This document shows, in pieces, positions 14,964-24,815 of a stretch of 64,000 nt of DNA. The notes under the pieces are model-generated. The model did no database searches. It was not told the DNA's origin and saw only the letters and a program-made list of their open reading frames with translations. How positions within the stretch are numbered: position 1 is the stretch's first letter; the number at the start of each line of letters is the position of its first letter. This DNA comes from Alphaproteobacteria bacterium (GTDB taxonomy: Bacteria > Pseudomonadota > Alphaproteobacteria > Sphingomonadales > Kordiimonadaceae), in the NCBI GenBank assembly GCA_006226495.1, contig SBGU01000002.1, forward strand, positions 24,461-88,460, written 5' to 3'. The translations under genes were made by a program, and so were the position numbers.

Positions 14964-16622
14964 TCATCCGAGGATTTCCCTCTTCAGGTCGGCGCGGGAC
15001 AGTTTGCCAATTTTTGTCTTTGGGAGACTTGTCCGGATTTCAATCGCCTTTGGCACTTCGATCTTGCTGATCCTGTTTTTCAGGTGCGCAAACAGTTCGG
15101 CAGTGCCGGTATCGGACGCGCCATTCTTGAGCACAACAAAGGCCTTCGGGCTTTCGCCCCGATAGTCGTCAGGCAATCCGATCACCAGGGTCTCTTCAAC
15201 AGCGGGATGCTCATAGAGCGCGTCTTCTATGACCCGGGGATAGACATTGTAGCCACCACACAGGATGACATCCTTGATCCGGTCGACGAGGAACAGATAC
15301 CCATCCTCATCCAGATAGCCGACATCACCGGTCCGCAGGGCGCCGTCGATAAATGTTTGCCCGCTTTCTTCCGGCCGGTTCCAGTATCCCTTCATAACCT
15401 GCGGGCCGCGCACGCAGACCTCGCCTGTCTGGCCGATGCCAAGAACGTTGGCGGGGTCTTCAAGGCTGCGAACCTCGATAATCGTATCAGGGTAGGCCAG
15501 TCCTGCGCTGCCGTCCTTGCCGGAGCCATCGGCAGGATTGCAGGTGATGGTCGGGGACGCCTCGGACAAACCATAGCCTTCAACAAGCCGGCAGCGGGCC
15601 CGTTTTTCGAACGCTGTGCGGACAGGTTCCGGAAGGGGCGCACCACCGGAAACACAAAGCTCCAGGTCCCGGAAGTCCGGAAAAACATCTTCCGACAAGC
15701 TGTTCAGGGACTGGAACAGGGTTGGAACACCGAACAACCGTGTCGGACGGGTCCTGTTGACGGCCTTGACGAATTGTTTCTGCTCGTATCTGGGCAGCAG
15801 GACCATCAGGGATGCCATCATCAGGGACGTATTCAGAACGGTGGTCAGCGCAAAGACATGGAAGAGCGGCAAGACACCCATGACCCGATCGCATTTTCCC
15901 GGGTCTGCCAGCGAAACGACGGCGGTCTGGAAGCTGTTGGATACGAGATTGCCGTGTGTCAGAACCGCAGCTTTCGGCAGGCCGGTTGTGCCGCCGGTAT
16001 ACTGGAATACCGCCGGATCGTCGCGGTGGATCGGCGGTGTCGGTGCTTCACCAGCCGTGGCCAGCAATCTTCCAAAGGACATCCATGAAGCGCCCCCCGG
16101 TATTGCGGCCTGATCCTTTTTACGGAACAGGCGGTATGCCAGCGACAGAAGCAGCGGCATGGCCTGGGCCATCGGGCATACGATGACGGTGTCGAGCGCG
16201 CCGCCCTCCACCATTGCAGCAACATTTTCCATGACAGCCGGCATGTCGGCTACAGCAAGGATGCGGGCCCCTGAGTCTGCAATCAGCTTTTCCAGTTCGT
16301 AGCGGCTGTAAAGCGGGTTCAGATTGACCACGACAGCACCCAGTTTAAGGGTGGCCAGATACAGGATCACATAATAAGGCGTATTGGGAAGACACAGGCC
16401 CACCCGGTCGCCAGCATGCACGCCGGCCTTCCGCAGGCCTGCGGCAGCTTTACGGACACTCTTGTCAAGCTGCCGGTAGCTCCAGCGTCGACCGAAGAAA
16501 TCTACGCCGTCCCGGTCTGGATGCCGGGCTACTGTTTCGTCCCACATGACCGGAATGGTATAATGGTCGGCCTGGACCTTTTGGGCTGTGTCATTAAGCC
16601 AGGCAGTACGGCGACCGATCAT
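14964..16622 (-). CDS. Acyl-CoA synthetase (AMP-binding, long-chain-fatty-acid-CoA-ligase-like)
   Basis: The 552-aa adenylate-forming enzyme converts a carboxylic acid to its CoA thioester using ATP. The P-loop-like A3 motif is YTGGTTGLPKAAVLTHGN (about residues 212-229). A5 is EGYGLSEASPT, A7 is LRTGDVGYLDEDGYLFLVDRIKD, and the C-terminal lysine lies in LPKTKIGKLSRADL. The N-terminus resembles FadD (MWDETVARHPDRDGVDFFGR). It lies in the presumed operon with AtuA, DUF4387, aldolase and MFS genes, so it probably activates the imported acid. Substrate chain length cannot be read from the sequence. Confidence 0.9.
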   Translation of the reverse strand: MIGRRTAWLNDTAQKVQADHYTIPVMWDETVARHPDRDGVDFFGRRWSYRQLDKSVRKAAAGLRKAGVHAGDRVGLCLPNTPYYVILYLATLKLGAVVVNLNPLYSRYELEKLIADSGARILAVADMPAVMENVAAMVEGGALDTVIVCPMAQAMPLLLSLAYRLFRKKDQAAIPGGASWMSFGRLLATAGEAPTPPIHRDDPAVFQYTGGTTGLPKAAVLTHGNLVSNSFQTAVVSLADPGKCDRVMGVLPLFHVFALTTVLNTSLMMASLMVLLPRYEQKQFVKAVNRTRPTRLFGVPTLFQSLNSLSEDVFPDFRDLELCVSGGAPLPEPVRTAFEKRARCRLVEGYGLSEASPTITCNPADGSGKDGSAGLAYPDTIIEVRSLEDPANVLGIGQTGEVCVRGPQVMKGYWNRPEESGQTFIDGALRTGDVGYLDEDGYLFLVDRIKDVILCGGYNVYPRVIEDALYEHPAVEETLVIGLPDDYRGESPKAFVVLKNGASDTGTAELFAHLKNRISKIEVPKAIEIRTSLPKTKIGKLSRADLKREILG

Positions 16623-16678
16623 TGCACGGTTCCAGACTCAGGGACGATACAGGGACATATTTCCGGAAGATGGGTCAA

Positions 16679-17437
16679 TCAAACAGCGTATCCCGGGTTT
16701 TCGCGGTTCAGCCGGCGCAGAAGTGCCGGCCAGACCAGCAGATTGGCACCGGCTTCCATATTTCCTGCCTGTTTCCGGACAACCTCCTGAACCTCGGCTG
16801 CGGGCGTGATCAGGGTATCCGATGCCTGGGCAGCAATCTGGATCGAGCAGGCGCGCTCCAGAAAATACATGTGCAGGAAGGCCGCCGCGACGGTGGAACC
16901 GACAGCCAGCGTGCCGTGGTTGCTCAGAATCATCAGATTGTTGCTGCCAAGGTCAGCGACCAGTCGCGGTCGTTCGTCATGGTTCAGGGCAACCCCTTCA
17001 TAGGCATGGTATGAAAGCTGGCCATTCAGCAACATGGCAGTCTGGTTGATCGGTATCAGGCCGTCTTTCTGGCAGGAAACCGCCACACCATCGACGGTGT
17101 GGAGATGCATGACGCAGCCTGCGTCCGCGCGGGCGTCATGGACGGCGGAGTGGATGGTAAAGCCAGCCGGGTTCACCAGCGCGTCGATCTCGCCGATCTT
17201 TTGTCCGTCCAGGCCAACTTTGACGAGGGAAGACGCCGTTATCTCTTCGAACAACATACCGTAGGGGTTGATCAGAAAATGATGGTCTGGCCCGGGCAGG
17301 CGTGCAGAAATATGGGTGAAGACCAGATCGTCCCAGCCAAACAGGGCAACCAGTCTGTAGGCGGCGGCCAGGTCACAGCGGATTTTCCATTCTGCTTCGG
17401 AAAAGGGTTCGCGCGAAGCATCGCTCTGTTCGGTCAT
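16679..17437 (-). CDS. Class II aldolase/adducin-family protein
   Basis: The 252-aa protein has the metal-binding pattern of class II aldolases: CVMHLHTVDGVAVS carries the H-x-H pair, a third histidine lies near NHGTLAVG, and the N-terminal DLVFTHISARLPG is the adducin-type core. The start was moved to ATG 17437 because GGAG lies six bases upstream and this removes an overlap with the preceding gene. A retro-aldol or decarboxylation step on a hydroxy-acid is the family precedent. Here it could act in the same pathway as the AtuA and DUF4387 genes upstream. Confidence 0.85.
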   Translation of the reverse strand: MTEQSDASREPFSEAEWKIRCDLAAAYRLVALFGWDDLVFTHISARLPGPDHHFLINPYGMLFEEITASSLVKVGLDGQKIGEIDALVNPAGFTIHSAVHDARADAGCVMHLHTVDGVAVSCQKDGLIPINQTAMLLNGQLSYHAYEGVALNHDERPRLVADLGSNNLMILSNHGTLAVGSTVAAAFLHMYFLERACSIQIAAQASDTLITPAAEVQEVVRKQAGNMEAGANLLVWPALLRRLNRENPGYAV

Positions 17438-17489
17438 CGTCATCTCCGCAGATAAGGATTGGCGCGCATGCGTTGACGCAAGTGCCTTG

Positions 17490-17804
17490 CTAGTCGAGTT
17501 CAATATCCAGAAGACGGGCATATTGCTGCCCGGAATGCATGTCCCGCTCGATCATGCCACCCTGCGGTGTTGCGCGCGGGTAGGAAATCTTGACCAGATT
17601 GAACTCGGGCATGGGGATACGTTTCACAAAATCGGCATTCGTCCCGTAAACCCGTGCAAATGTTTCGGCGCTCAGGGCCGGGCAATCGTGATAGCGCGTG
17701 TAGCTGTCTTCATCCTTGAACCAGATATCCATGGTGACCCAGAAGGGGCCGGCCTGTTTTGTGCGGATGTGTCTGGTTGCGTCGCTCAGTCGGGTCACTG
17801 CCAA
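17490..17804 (-). CDS. DUF4387-family protein
   Basis: This 104-aa soluble protein (starting MAVTRLSDATRHIRTKQAGP) matches my recollection of the DUF4387 family, which is regularly encoded next to DUF1446/AtuA proteins as it is here. It contains the conserved AGPFWVTMDIWF and ISYPRATPQGG segments. It starts 20 bp after the AtuA-like gene and is certainly cotranscribed with it. It is probably a second subunit or partner of that protein. No catalytic role is established that I know of. Confidence 0.8.
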   Translation of the reverse strand: MAVTRLSDATRHIRTKQAGPFWVTMDIWFKDEDSYTRYHDCPALSAETFARVYGTNADFVKRIPMPEFNLVKISYPRATPQGGMIERDMHSGQQYARLLDIELD

Positions 17805-17824
17805 TTCCTTTCCTGTCGGAGCCT

Positions 17825-19207
17825 TCAGGCGTTGATCCAGTTGAACCGCACCAACTGAAGCGGGTCATCAAGGGCAACAACATGGTTCAGCTTGAATTCA
17901 AATACCTGTCCACGCGGCACGTCCGCGGGCGAGAAGGCAAAGCCGTAGCTGGGCAGTTCCTTGTCCATGACAGCGGGATAATGGAAGAAGTACGGGTTGC
18001 AGGTATGGGCAATCGCGTTTGCCAGGTCCTGGGTGCGCGCAGTCGCCACGAACAATACGCCCAGTTCTCGGGGGGCAGGCGTGCCTTCGGGAACCGGGCC
18101 GCCGTCTACGGCGTTCCAGCCATACATCCTGAGGGAAATATGAAAGTGGTCATGCTCCTCTTCGGGCAGCCCGTGTTTGGCGCGGGTATAAAGGGCATCC
18201 AGAAACCGGTCATGGAAGCCGCCGACATCCTGCAACACGTCAGGGTCCTGGATACCGACCAGCATGATTGTCTGGTACAGACCGCCGCCGGCGCCTTCCA
18301 GTTTCATCGTATATTGGCCCGGCTTCCACACCGCCCCGGCAACCTTGACGGCCCTGTTGTCGTCGAGCTGGTCATAGGTCGCATCCGTGGCGTCCAGTTG
18401 CCCGCCCGGTTCGGTCAGCAGGTAGGGATTGGTGTTTTCATACAGCATGTGCGCCGAAACACTATAGGGCGAACAGCGGTTGTTAGCGGACAGCGGCTCG
18501 ACTTCAAAACCGTCCTGGCCGACCGTCAGCAGGACGCCTGACCCCAGTGTCGGATTTTCCGAACATTGTACGCCGCATTCGCCAATTTTGCCGGCATGCC
18601 AGGATGCACCCCAGCCGGCACCCTTCCAGATCGGGAAACTGGCAAGGACCGCCGGGTCGGTTGACCGGCCACCGATAATGACATCAGCGCCTTCATCCAA
18701 AGCCTTCAGATAGGGCTCGACCCCCATCAATGCGACAATATGGTCGCATTCGTCGATTGTCTTGTCTTCAAGCGGGCCCAGCGGCGGCAAAGGGGTGACC
18801 TGGCCGGCCCTATTCAGTTGTTTCAATTGGGCGCCGTCGATCTCGCTGTACAGAAGGGCAATTTTCGGGGAGAGCCCGAGTTCCGCATTGATTTCCAGCA
18901 GGATATCCCGTGTCCAGTTGACATTCAGGTCGCCGCCCGCCTGGCCGGACGTGCCAATGATGACCGGAATACCTGATTTGGCGTGCGCTTTCATCAATAT
19001 GGTCAGGTCGCGCTTCACGGCGCCGCGGCTGTTTTTCGATTTCCCCTGAGCCAGATATGCAGCGCCGCTGTCGGTCGATCCGGCATCCGTGGCGATTGCC
19101 TGCGCGCCTTTCCGCAGGCCATATTCTATCTCTTCTTCCCGAACCCCGGCGCCAAGCGAGCCACAAGGGACAATGATCGTTACAGATTCAGATCGGTTTG
19201 CTGTCAT
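17825..19207 (-). CDS. AtuA-family (DUF1446) acyclic terpene utilisation protein
   Basis: The 460-aa protein belongs to the AtuA/DUF1446 family named from the citronellol/geraniol catabolic cluster of Pseudomonas, where its biochemical role is not settled. Recognisable features are the N-terminal IIVPCGSLGAG, ATDAGSTDSGAAYL, GTSGQAGGDLNV, DVIIGGRSTDPAVLASFP and GECGVQCSENPT. The length fits the family without the extra C-terminal domain; the adjacent DUF4387 protein may supply the missing part. It leads a five-gene unit (AtuA, DUF4387, aldolase, acyl-CoA ligase, MFS) preceded by a 300-bp regulatory gap and a LysR gene. Confidence 0.9.
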   Translation of the reverse strand: MTANRSESVTIIVPCGSLGAGVREEEIEYGLRKGAQAIATDAGSTDSGAAYLAQGKSKNSRGAVKRDLTILMKAHAKSGIPVIIGTSGQAGGDLNVNWTRDILLEINAELGLSPKIALLYSEIDGAQLKQLNRAGQVTPLPPLGPLEDKTIDECDHIVALMGVEPYLKALDEGADVIIGGRSTDPAVLASFPIWKGAGWGASWHAGKIGECGVQCSENPTLGSGVLLTVGQDGFEVEPLSANNRCSPYSVSAHMLYENTNPYLLTEPGGQLDATDATYDQLDDNRAVKVAGAVWKPGQYTMKLEGAGGGLYQTIMLVGIQDPDVLQDVGGFHDRFLDALYTRAKHGLPEEEHDHFHISLRMYGWNAVDGGPVPEGTPAPRELGVLFVATARTQDLANAIAHTCNPYFFHYPAVMDKELPSYGFAFSPADVPRGQVFEFKLNHVVALDDPLQLVRFNWINA

Positions 19208-19508
19208 TGGTATCGCGGGTCCCGTTGTTATCTAAGACGCAGCCCTGCAGGCAGAACTGGATTGCTTCCCCTGCGCCAGACCGTGAAGTTCCGTTGGCGA
19301 TCAGGGCAACTGCCGGATTTGCCGCCAGGCTGGCGGAAAACAGGCTCTTTGCAGCCGATTTAAGGGAGTGCGACATTGCCTGTCAAAGTATGAAACTATA
19401 GCGAAAATGTATGAGCGCGATTTGTGGTTTGCATCCCACCCGCCCAGGCTGGATTCTTGCTGCACAGGGCGAAAGGGACGCCCGGAATCTGGCAATGCTC
19501 ACCACAGC
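19208..19508. other. Regulatory gap between LysR gene and AtuA operon
   Basis: About 300 bp without a believable gene. It should hold the promoter of the AtuA unit on the minus strand and is the natural place for LysR binding. I see no clear T-N11-A palindrome that I would defend. Confidence 0.5.
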
Positions 19509-20411
19509 CTAGCCTGCGGCATTCGTGGCTCTCTGATATTTGAGCAATTTTTGCCAGAAGGCCTCCGCTGCGGGCGACTGGCTTAAAGCCCGGCGCCAGA
19601 GACAAATTTCAATAACGATATCCTGGTCCGGCGAACCGGCGCGCATCAGGGCGCCGGATTCGATGTCTTCCTCAACCAGGCTGAGCGCCGTCCAGGCGAC
19701 ACCACGGCCCTCCCTGGCCATCGCGGCGAGCACGCTGGCAAGGTGAGATGAAAATACCGGCTTGCTGTCCGGCTGGTATCCGGATGCGGCCCAGGCTGCA
19801 GACAATATGCGCCCCATGCCGGACTCTGCAGAAAAAGACAATTGCGGTGCCTTTTTCAGATCCTTTCCGTCAGCCAGTTTGGGGGAAACAACGGGCAACA
19901 GGACGTCTTCACCCAGTTTGATGGACCGGAATCCCTTGTCAAAACGGGTCAGGGCCGATTCATGGTGATGGCATAGCAGAAATTGCGCCCGGCCTTCGAT
20001 CATGAGCTTTTCGCAGGCCATCATATGGTCGGCGGTTAGCTCGATCGTCGCATTTGTTGGCTCGTTTTTTTCCAGTTTACGCAGCCAGTTGGGGAAAAAG
20101 GTCAAGGAAAGTGCGTGGGTCGATGCAAAGCGCAGGGTTTCAGAGGATACCTTGGCGATGGACCGCGCTTCGTCACGTCCGATCTTGAGGTGCCGGACCG
20201 TCTGTTCGGCAACAGTGCGGAAACTTTCCCCTGAGGGCGTCAGCCGCATGGTATGGGTGCTGCGATCAATAAGTTTGACGCCGACCCAGTCTTCCAGGGC
20301 CTGAATGCGCCGGCTGAAGCTGGGCTGGGTGATGGCGCGTTTTTCGGCCGCACGCGCGAAGCCGCCTTCCTCGACAAGAGCGAGCAGATCTTCAAGCCAG
20401 CCTATATTCAC
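19509..20411 (-). CDS. LysR-family transcriptional regulator
   Basis: The 300-aa regulator has an N-terminal winged helix-turn-helix (WLEDLLALVEEGGFARAAEK, then RAITQPSFSRRIQALE) and a type-2 periplasmic-binding-like effector domain. The start was set at GTG 20411, which gives the usual LysR N-terminus and has GAAGG eight bases upstream. The ATG at 20432 has no ribosome binding site. It lies in the middle of the minus-strand catabolic genes and probably responds to a pathway intermediate. The helical linker is normal. Confidence 0.92.
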   Translation of the reverse strand: MNIGWLEDLLALVEEGGFARAAEKRAITQPSFSRRIQALEDWVGVKLIDRSTHTMRLTPSGESFRTVAEQTVRHLKIGRDEARSIAKVSSETLRFASTHALSLTFFPNWLRKLEKNEPTNATIELTADHMMACEKLMIEGRAQFLLCHHHESALTRFDKGFRSIKLGEDVLLPVVSPKLADGKDLKKAPQLSFSAESGMGRILSAAWAASGYQPDSKPVFSSHLASVLAAMAREGRGVAWTALSLVEEDIESGALMRAGSPDQDIVIEICLWRRALSQSPAAEAFWQKLLKYQRATNAAG

Positions 20412-20541
20412 GTCGGTACCTTCATCAAACATTCAGACAGTTCGCAAGAGCTGCCCCCCCCACTGCCGATGGAGAATTACATCTTTGACAAATCATGTCA
20501 TTGCGAAAGATCAGGATGCGCCGGCATCCATCCCGGAAGGC

Positions 20542-21483
20542 CTAATCTTTCGGGTGAAACGCGGCGCGCAGCCTGCCTGCCTCATATGCCAGCAGTGATC
20601 TGACAAACGGTGCAACCTCATTGTACCGCACAATACCGTGAATAACCTTGGGAATGACCAGCAGCGAAGTCCTTACGCCGGCGGCTTCCAGGCGTTTTTC
20701 CAGGGCGATATTCTCGTCCAGCAACGGGTCCAGCTCGCCAATGATCAGCCGGCAGGCAGGAAGGCCCGTAAAGTCTTTGGTGAAGGGTTCTGCGCGCCAA
20801 TCCGGCTGTTGTCCCGCCAGATAGGATTGCCAGTATTGGGCCATCGATTCGGCGGATAATCCATGGCCGGCAACGCCGCTCAATCTTTGCCATGAATCTG
20901 ACGAGATATCGGTGGAATAAACCCCATAGAAAAGCAGGAGATATTCGAGCGCCGATATGTTTGCGTCGCGCATCGCCAGGGCGCAGCCGAAGGCCAGGTT
21001 TGCGCCAGCCGAATCTCCGCCCAGGGCAAAGCGCCGGAACGTGCAGTCACCGACGGTTCCGCTGGCGATCACCGCCCCGACGATGGATCGGACCTCTTCA
21101 AAAGCAACGGGGAACACATATTCCGGCGCAAGTGCATAATCGATTGAAAGGATGGCAAAACCGCTTTGCCGGCAAAGCTGGCGAAGGGGTGCATCCCAGC
21201 CCGCAAGGGTGCCATGACGGAAACCGCCGCCATGACAATAAAAGAGCAGGCAGGATGCCAGTTGGTCGTCCGGCAGGTACAATTTGCAATCAACGCTGCG
21301 ACCATTGACCTCAAACTTGAAAACGGGTTCGCTTTTAAGGGGTTGGCTGCCCTTCGATGTCAGTATGCGGACCTGCTCCAGAAAATCGCGGACCTCATGC
21401 ACATCCCCGCTTTTGGGCGGGGTCAGGCCAGCCTTTTTAAGCAGCGCCATAACTGCATGAATATCTTGATGGATAGGGTCCAT
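20542..21483 (-). CDS. Alpha/beta-hydrolase, HSL/acetyl-hydrolase type
   Basis: The 313-aa esterase of the hormone-sensitive-lipase branch has the oxyanion-hole motif HGGGFRHG near residue 88, the nucleophile elbow GGDSAGANLA near residue 154, the acid in GELDPLLDEN, and the histidine in VIHGIVRY. No signal peptide, so cytoplasmic. It likely cleaves short or branched acyl esters. It is flanked by 130-bp and 190-bp gaps, so it may be its own transcription unit within the block. Confidence 0.9.
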   Translation of the reverse strand: MDPIHQDIHAVMALLKKAGLTPPKSGDVHEVRDFLEQVRILTSKGSQPLKSEPVFKFEVNGRSVDCKLYLPDDQLASCLLFYCHGGGFRHGTLAGWDAPLRQLCRQSGFAILSIDYALAPEYVFPVAFEEVRSIVGAVIASGTVGDCTFRRFALGGDSAGANLAFGCALAMRDANISALEYLLLFYGVYSTDISSDSWQRLSGVAGHGLSAESMAQYWQSYLAGQQPDWRAEPFTKDFTGLPACRLIIGELDPLLDENIALEKRLEAAGVRTSLLVIPKVIHGIVRYNEVAPFVRSLLAYEAGRLRAAFHPKD

Positions 21484-21674
21484 TCGTTTGTCTTTGTCCT
21501 TTTCGCCGCAGGCTCGGGGGATATGCTGAAAAGGGGCCGGCCGTCACGCCGGGCTTCTGCAGGTTGCCGGAAACCGGAAGGGCTGTGTTGACGACAGCCA
21601 GCGGACGCGGGTCCCCAAAGGGGGCCGGCCACGTTCCCGGCCGATGAGGCGCCTGATTTTTTTGTAGCGCATCC

Positions 21675-22685
21675 CTATTGTCCGCGACCGTCGACGACAA
21701 TGCAGGCAGCCGGGGGGCTTTCACCGTCGGCAACGGCGACCACACATTGCGCGGCAATCATATTTGTCCTGTTCAGGCCTTCAAGGGTGGACGCCCCGGC
21801 GTGCGGGGCTGCCAGAACCTCATCTCGTGCAATCAGTTCTTTCGTGACCGGGAGCATGTCCGGGTTGCTTTCACTTTCAAAGACGTCCAGCCCGGCACCC
21901 ATGATTGTACATTCTTTCAGCGCAGCAAGCAGGGCCCGGTCATCCACCAGTCCGCCGCGCGCCGTGTTGATGAGAATTGCTGTTTCTTTCATCTTTCCGA
22001 GAGCCGCTGCATCTACAATGTGCCGGGTCTCCGGGGTCAGCGGCGCATGCAGGGACAGATAGTCCGATTGCTGCAGCAATGTTTCGAAGTCGCATGGTTC
22101 AAGGCCAAATTCCCGGATATCGGCATCGGATAGCCGCGGGGTACAGACCAGAATGCGCGCATCAAAACCTTGCAGGCGCTTGGCCAGGCTGCGACCGATG
22201 CGCCCGAAGCCGAAAATGCCGACGGTTTTTTCGCAAAGGTCATGGCCGACCAGAATTTTCCAGTTGCCATTGATCATGGCATTCTGGGCTTCACGGAACC
22301 GCCGCCCAAGGGAGATCATCATCCCGATCACCTGGTCGGCAACGGTTGCATCGTTGCCGCCGGCGGCGATGGTCACAACCTTTCCCAGATCACGGGCAGC
22401 CTTCACATCAACCTTTTCATAACCAACACCGCGCCTTGAAATGATGGCCAGGTCGGGAACGCAGGACAGCACTTCCCTGGTGATATTGGCGTGGCCGACG
22501 ATCCAGCCGCCGGCACCGGCCAGCAAATGTTGAATATCCTGTGCTGTCAACTGACCTTCGGACTTGTTGTCAGGCAGGTCAGGCATGTCCACCTGAAACC
22601 CGTTGCTCTCAAGATACTCGATGGAACCCTGGTCAAAGAACTTCTGGGTTACCACCACTTTCCGGGGGATGTTTGTCATACTCAT
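21675..22685 (-). CDS. D-2-hydroxyacid dehydrogenase (phosphoglycerate dehydrogenase-like)
   Basis: This 336-aa NAD(P)-dependent enzyme reversibly reduces a 2-oxoacid to the D-2-hydroxyacid. The Rossmann motif is GIFGFGRIGRSLAKRL near residue 165. The catalytic Arg lies in LINTARGGLVDDRAL, with the following Glu in CTIMGAGLDVFESE and His in AAPHAGAST. It starts directly after the TAA of leuD (AAAGG upstream), so leuC, leuD and this gene form an operon. A dehydratase feeding or fed by a hydroxyacid oxidoreductase makes chemical sense. Confidence 0.9.
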   Translation of the reverse strand: MSMTNIPRKVVVTQKFFDQGSIEYLESNGFQVDMPDLPDNKSEGQLTAQDIQHLLAGAGGWIVGHANITREVLSCVPDLAIISRRGVGYEKVDVKAARDLGKVVTIAAGGNDATVADQVIGMMISLGRRFREAQNAMINGNWKILVGHDLCEKTVGIFGFGRIGRSLAKRLQGFDARILVCTPRLSDADIREFGLEPCDFETLLQQSDYLSLHAPLTPETRHIVDAAALGKMKETAILINTARGGLVDDRALLAALKECTIMGAGLDVFESESNPDMLPVTKELIARDEVLAAPHAGASTLEGLNRTNMIAAQCVVAVADGESPPAACIVVDGRGQ

Positions 22686-23303
22686 TTACCTTTCAGACCA
22701 AGCAAGCCAGGGCCGCTCTTCCAGATACCGCGCCTGGAACGCTTCAATGTCTCTGCGCATCTCCAGCGTGGCGCCGATCGCATCCAGGCCGCTGAGCAGC
22801 ATTTGCCGCCGCCTCTCGGGGATGTCAAAGTCGAAACTGAAATCCGGTGCCGTAATTACCCGGGCCAGCAGATCGATGGTAACAGGTTTGCCTTTCCGGG
22901 CCGTCTCGACAAGCGCTGCAGTCTTGTCCGCAGGCAAGGTAATCGCCAGCAAGCCGTTTTTTGCGCAGTTATCGTAGAAGATTCCGGCAAAGGATGGGGC
23001 GATGATTGCACTGATGCCGATCTGGCGCAGGCCCCAGACCGCATGCTCCCGGCTGGACCCGCACCCGAAATTGGCGCCGGTTACCAGAAATTCCGCCTTG
23101 TTCCACGGCGCCTTGTTGAGGACAAAGCCGGGGCGCGGGCTGCCGTCGGCGTCAAAGCGGAAATCGTGGAACACCCCTTTTTTCAGCCCGCTTCTGTCGA
23201 TCCCTTTCAGGAAGGTTTTGGGCATGATCACATCGGTATCGATATTTGCCGAAGGCAGCGCAGCAATGATGCCGGATTTCCTGATAAACGGCTCAATATG
23301 CAC
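22686..23303 (-). CDS. leuD: Aconitase-family dehydratase small subunit (LeuD-like)
   Basis: The swivel-domain subunit of a two-subunit (iso)propylmalate-type hydro-lyase, 205 aa. The substrate-binding motif NFGCGSSREHAVWGLR and NIDTDVIMPKTFL near the N-terminus are typical of LeuD. I place the start at GTG 23303 because GGAG lies seven bases upstream and the start then overlaps the leuC stop by 11 bases. ATG 23330 is the alternative. No leuA or leuB accompanies it, and it sits among catabolic genes, so a substrate other than 3-isopropylmalate is plausible. Confidence 0.87.
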   Translation of the reverse strand: MHIEPFIRKSGIIAALPSANIDTDVIMPKTFLKGIDRSGLKKGVFHDFRFDADGSPRPGFVLNKAPWNKAEFLVTGANFGCGSSREHAVWGLRQIGISAIIAPSFAGIFYDNCAKNGLLAITLPADKTAALVETARKGKPVTIDLLARVITAPDFSFDFDIPERRRQMLLSGLDAIGATLEMRRDIEAFQARYLEERPWLAWSER

Positions 23304-24720
23304 TGCCTGGCTCCATGTCCCTGATATCACAGATATGGCCGCACACGGCAGCCGCCGCCACCATGGCAGGGCTCATCAGATGTGTCCTGCTGTTAAACCC
23401 CTGCCGGCCCTCGAAATTCCGGTTGGTGCTGGATGCACAGCGTTCGCCTGCAGGGACGATATCGTCGTTCATCGCCAGGCACATGGAACAACCTGATTGT
23501 CGCCATTCGAACCCGGCATCCATGAAGATGCGGGCGATCCCCTCGGCTTCGGCCTGGCGGCTGACCTCGCTGGAGCCGGGCACGACAATCGCGCGGACAC
23601 CGTCAGCGACCTTCCGGCCCTTCAAAACAGACGATGCAGAGCGCAGGTCTTCCAGTCGTGCATTGGTGCAGGACCCGATAAAGGCCCAGTCGATCCTGAT
23701 GCTGGTCATGTGCATGCCGGGCCGAAGCCCCATATAGGCCAGCGCCCGTTCCGCATGATTGCGTTCCTCGGCGCCCTGAAAGCTGTCCAGTGCGGGAATG
23801 GCCTGGGTGACAGGTATGGCCTGGTCCGGACTTGTGCCCCATGTGACCATCGGCTCAATGTCGGCGGCATCAATTTCGACGGTTTTGTCAAAGGGGGCAC
23901 CCGGATCGCTGGAAAGGGTCTGCCAGTTGCTGACCGCAGTATCCCAGAGGGAGCCCGACGGCGACCGGGGCAACGCTGAAAGATATTCAAAAGTCCTGTC
24001 GTCCGGCGCAACAATGGCGCCACGGGCACCACATTCCACCGCCATGTTGCAGATGGTCATGCGGCCTTCCATCGACAGTTGGCGGATGGTCGACCCTGCA
24101 AATTCAATGGCAAAGCCCGTCGCGCCATCCGCACCAATTCGGCGGATGACCGCCATAATGATATCCTTCGCGGTGTTGCCAACCGACAATGGACCATTGA
24201 CTGTAATCAGCATGGTCCTGAGCCTGGTGTAGGCCAGCGTTTGGGTGGCGAGATAATGCTCGATGTCCGAGGTGCCAATTCCAAAACCCAAAGAACCAAA
24301 AGCACCATAGGTCGTTGTATGGCTGTCGCCGGCGGCAAAAACCATACCGGGCAGCACGAGGCCGAGTTCGGTCATGACAACATGTTCAATGCCCTGGTTC
24401 GGATGCAACAGGTCAAACAGCTCGATGTCGAAATCCCGGCAGTTCTCCCCGAAATAGGAAATTTGCCGATCCCTGTTTTCCAGGGATTGAGCCTTTCTGA
24501 TTGCAGGCCGGGTAGAGTTCACATGGTCCACGACCCCGAGGGCAGCTTGCGGGCGGAAGACCTTTCTGCCTGCTTCGCGCAAGCCGGAAAAGGCCTGCGG
24601 ACTTGTGTATTCGTTCAGAACAGTCCGATCAATATATAGGAGGACTTCATTGCCTGCTTCATCCAGTTTGCGGACGGTATGGCTATCGACCAGTTTGTCA
24701 TACAGGGTTCTTTGAATCAT
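23293..24720 (-). CDS. leuC: Aconitase-family dehydratase large subunit (LeuC-like)
   Basis: The 475-aa catalytic subunit carries the 4Fe-4S cluster. Cluster cysteines are in FIGSCTNARLEDL and in GCSMCLAMN near the C-terminus. LLYIDRTVLNEYTSPQAF, GDSHTTTYGAFGSLGFGIGTSD and the C-terminal GRQGFNSRTHLMSPAMVAAAA are family hallmarks. The start was set at ATG 24720, giving normal LeuC length; the longer frame adds 54 implausible residues. It heads the leuC-leuD-dehydrogenase operon and is divergent from a thioesterase gene. Confidence 0.9.
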   Translation of the reverse strand: MIQRTLYDKLVDSHTVRKLDEAGNEVLLYIDRTVLNEYTSPQAFSGLREAGRKVFRPQAALGVVDHVNSTRPAIRKAQSLENRDRQISYFGENCRDFDIELFDLLHPNQGIEHVVMTELGLVLPGMVFAAGDSHTTTYGAFGSLGFGIGTSDIEHYLATQTLAYTRLRTMLITVNGPLSVGNTAKDIIMAVIRRIGADGATGFAIEFAGSTIRQLSMEGRMTICNMAVECGARGAIVAPDDRTFEYLSALPRSPSGSLWDTAVSNWQTLSSDPGAPFDKTVEIDAADIEPMVTWGTSPDQAIPVTQAIPALDSFQGAEERNHAERALAYMGLRPGMHMTSIRIDWAFIGSCTNARLEDLRSASSVLKGRKVADGVRAIVVPGSSEVSRQAEAEGIARIFMDAGFEWRQSGCSMCLAMNDDIVPAGERCASSTNRNFEGRQGFNSRTHLMSPAMVAAAAVCGHICDIRDMEPGSAY

Positions 24721-24815
24721 ATATCTGAAATCTGTCGCCAGTCTTGATGATTGGCGCACCCTAGCAAAGCTGTGGCTGAATTGGTCTTGCGAATATCGCA
24801 TGAAACCATGCGCTG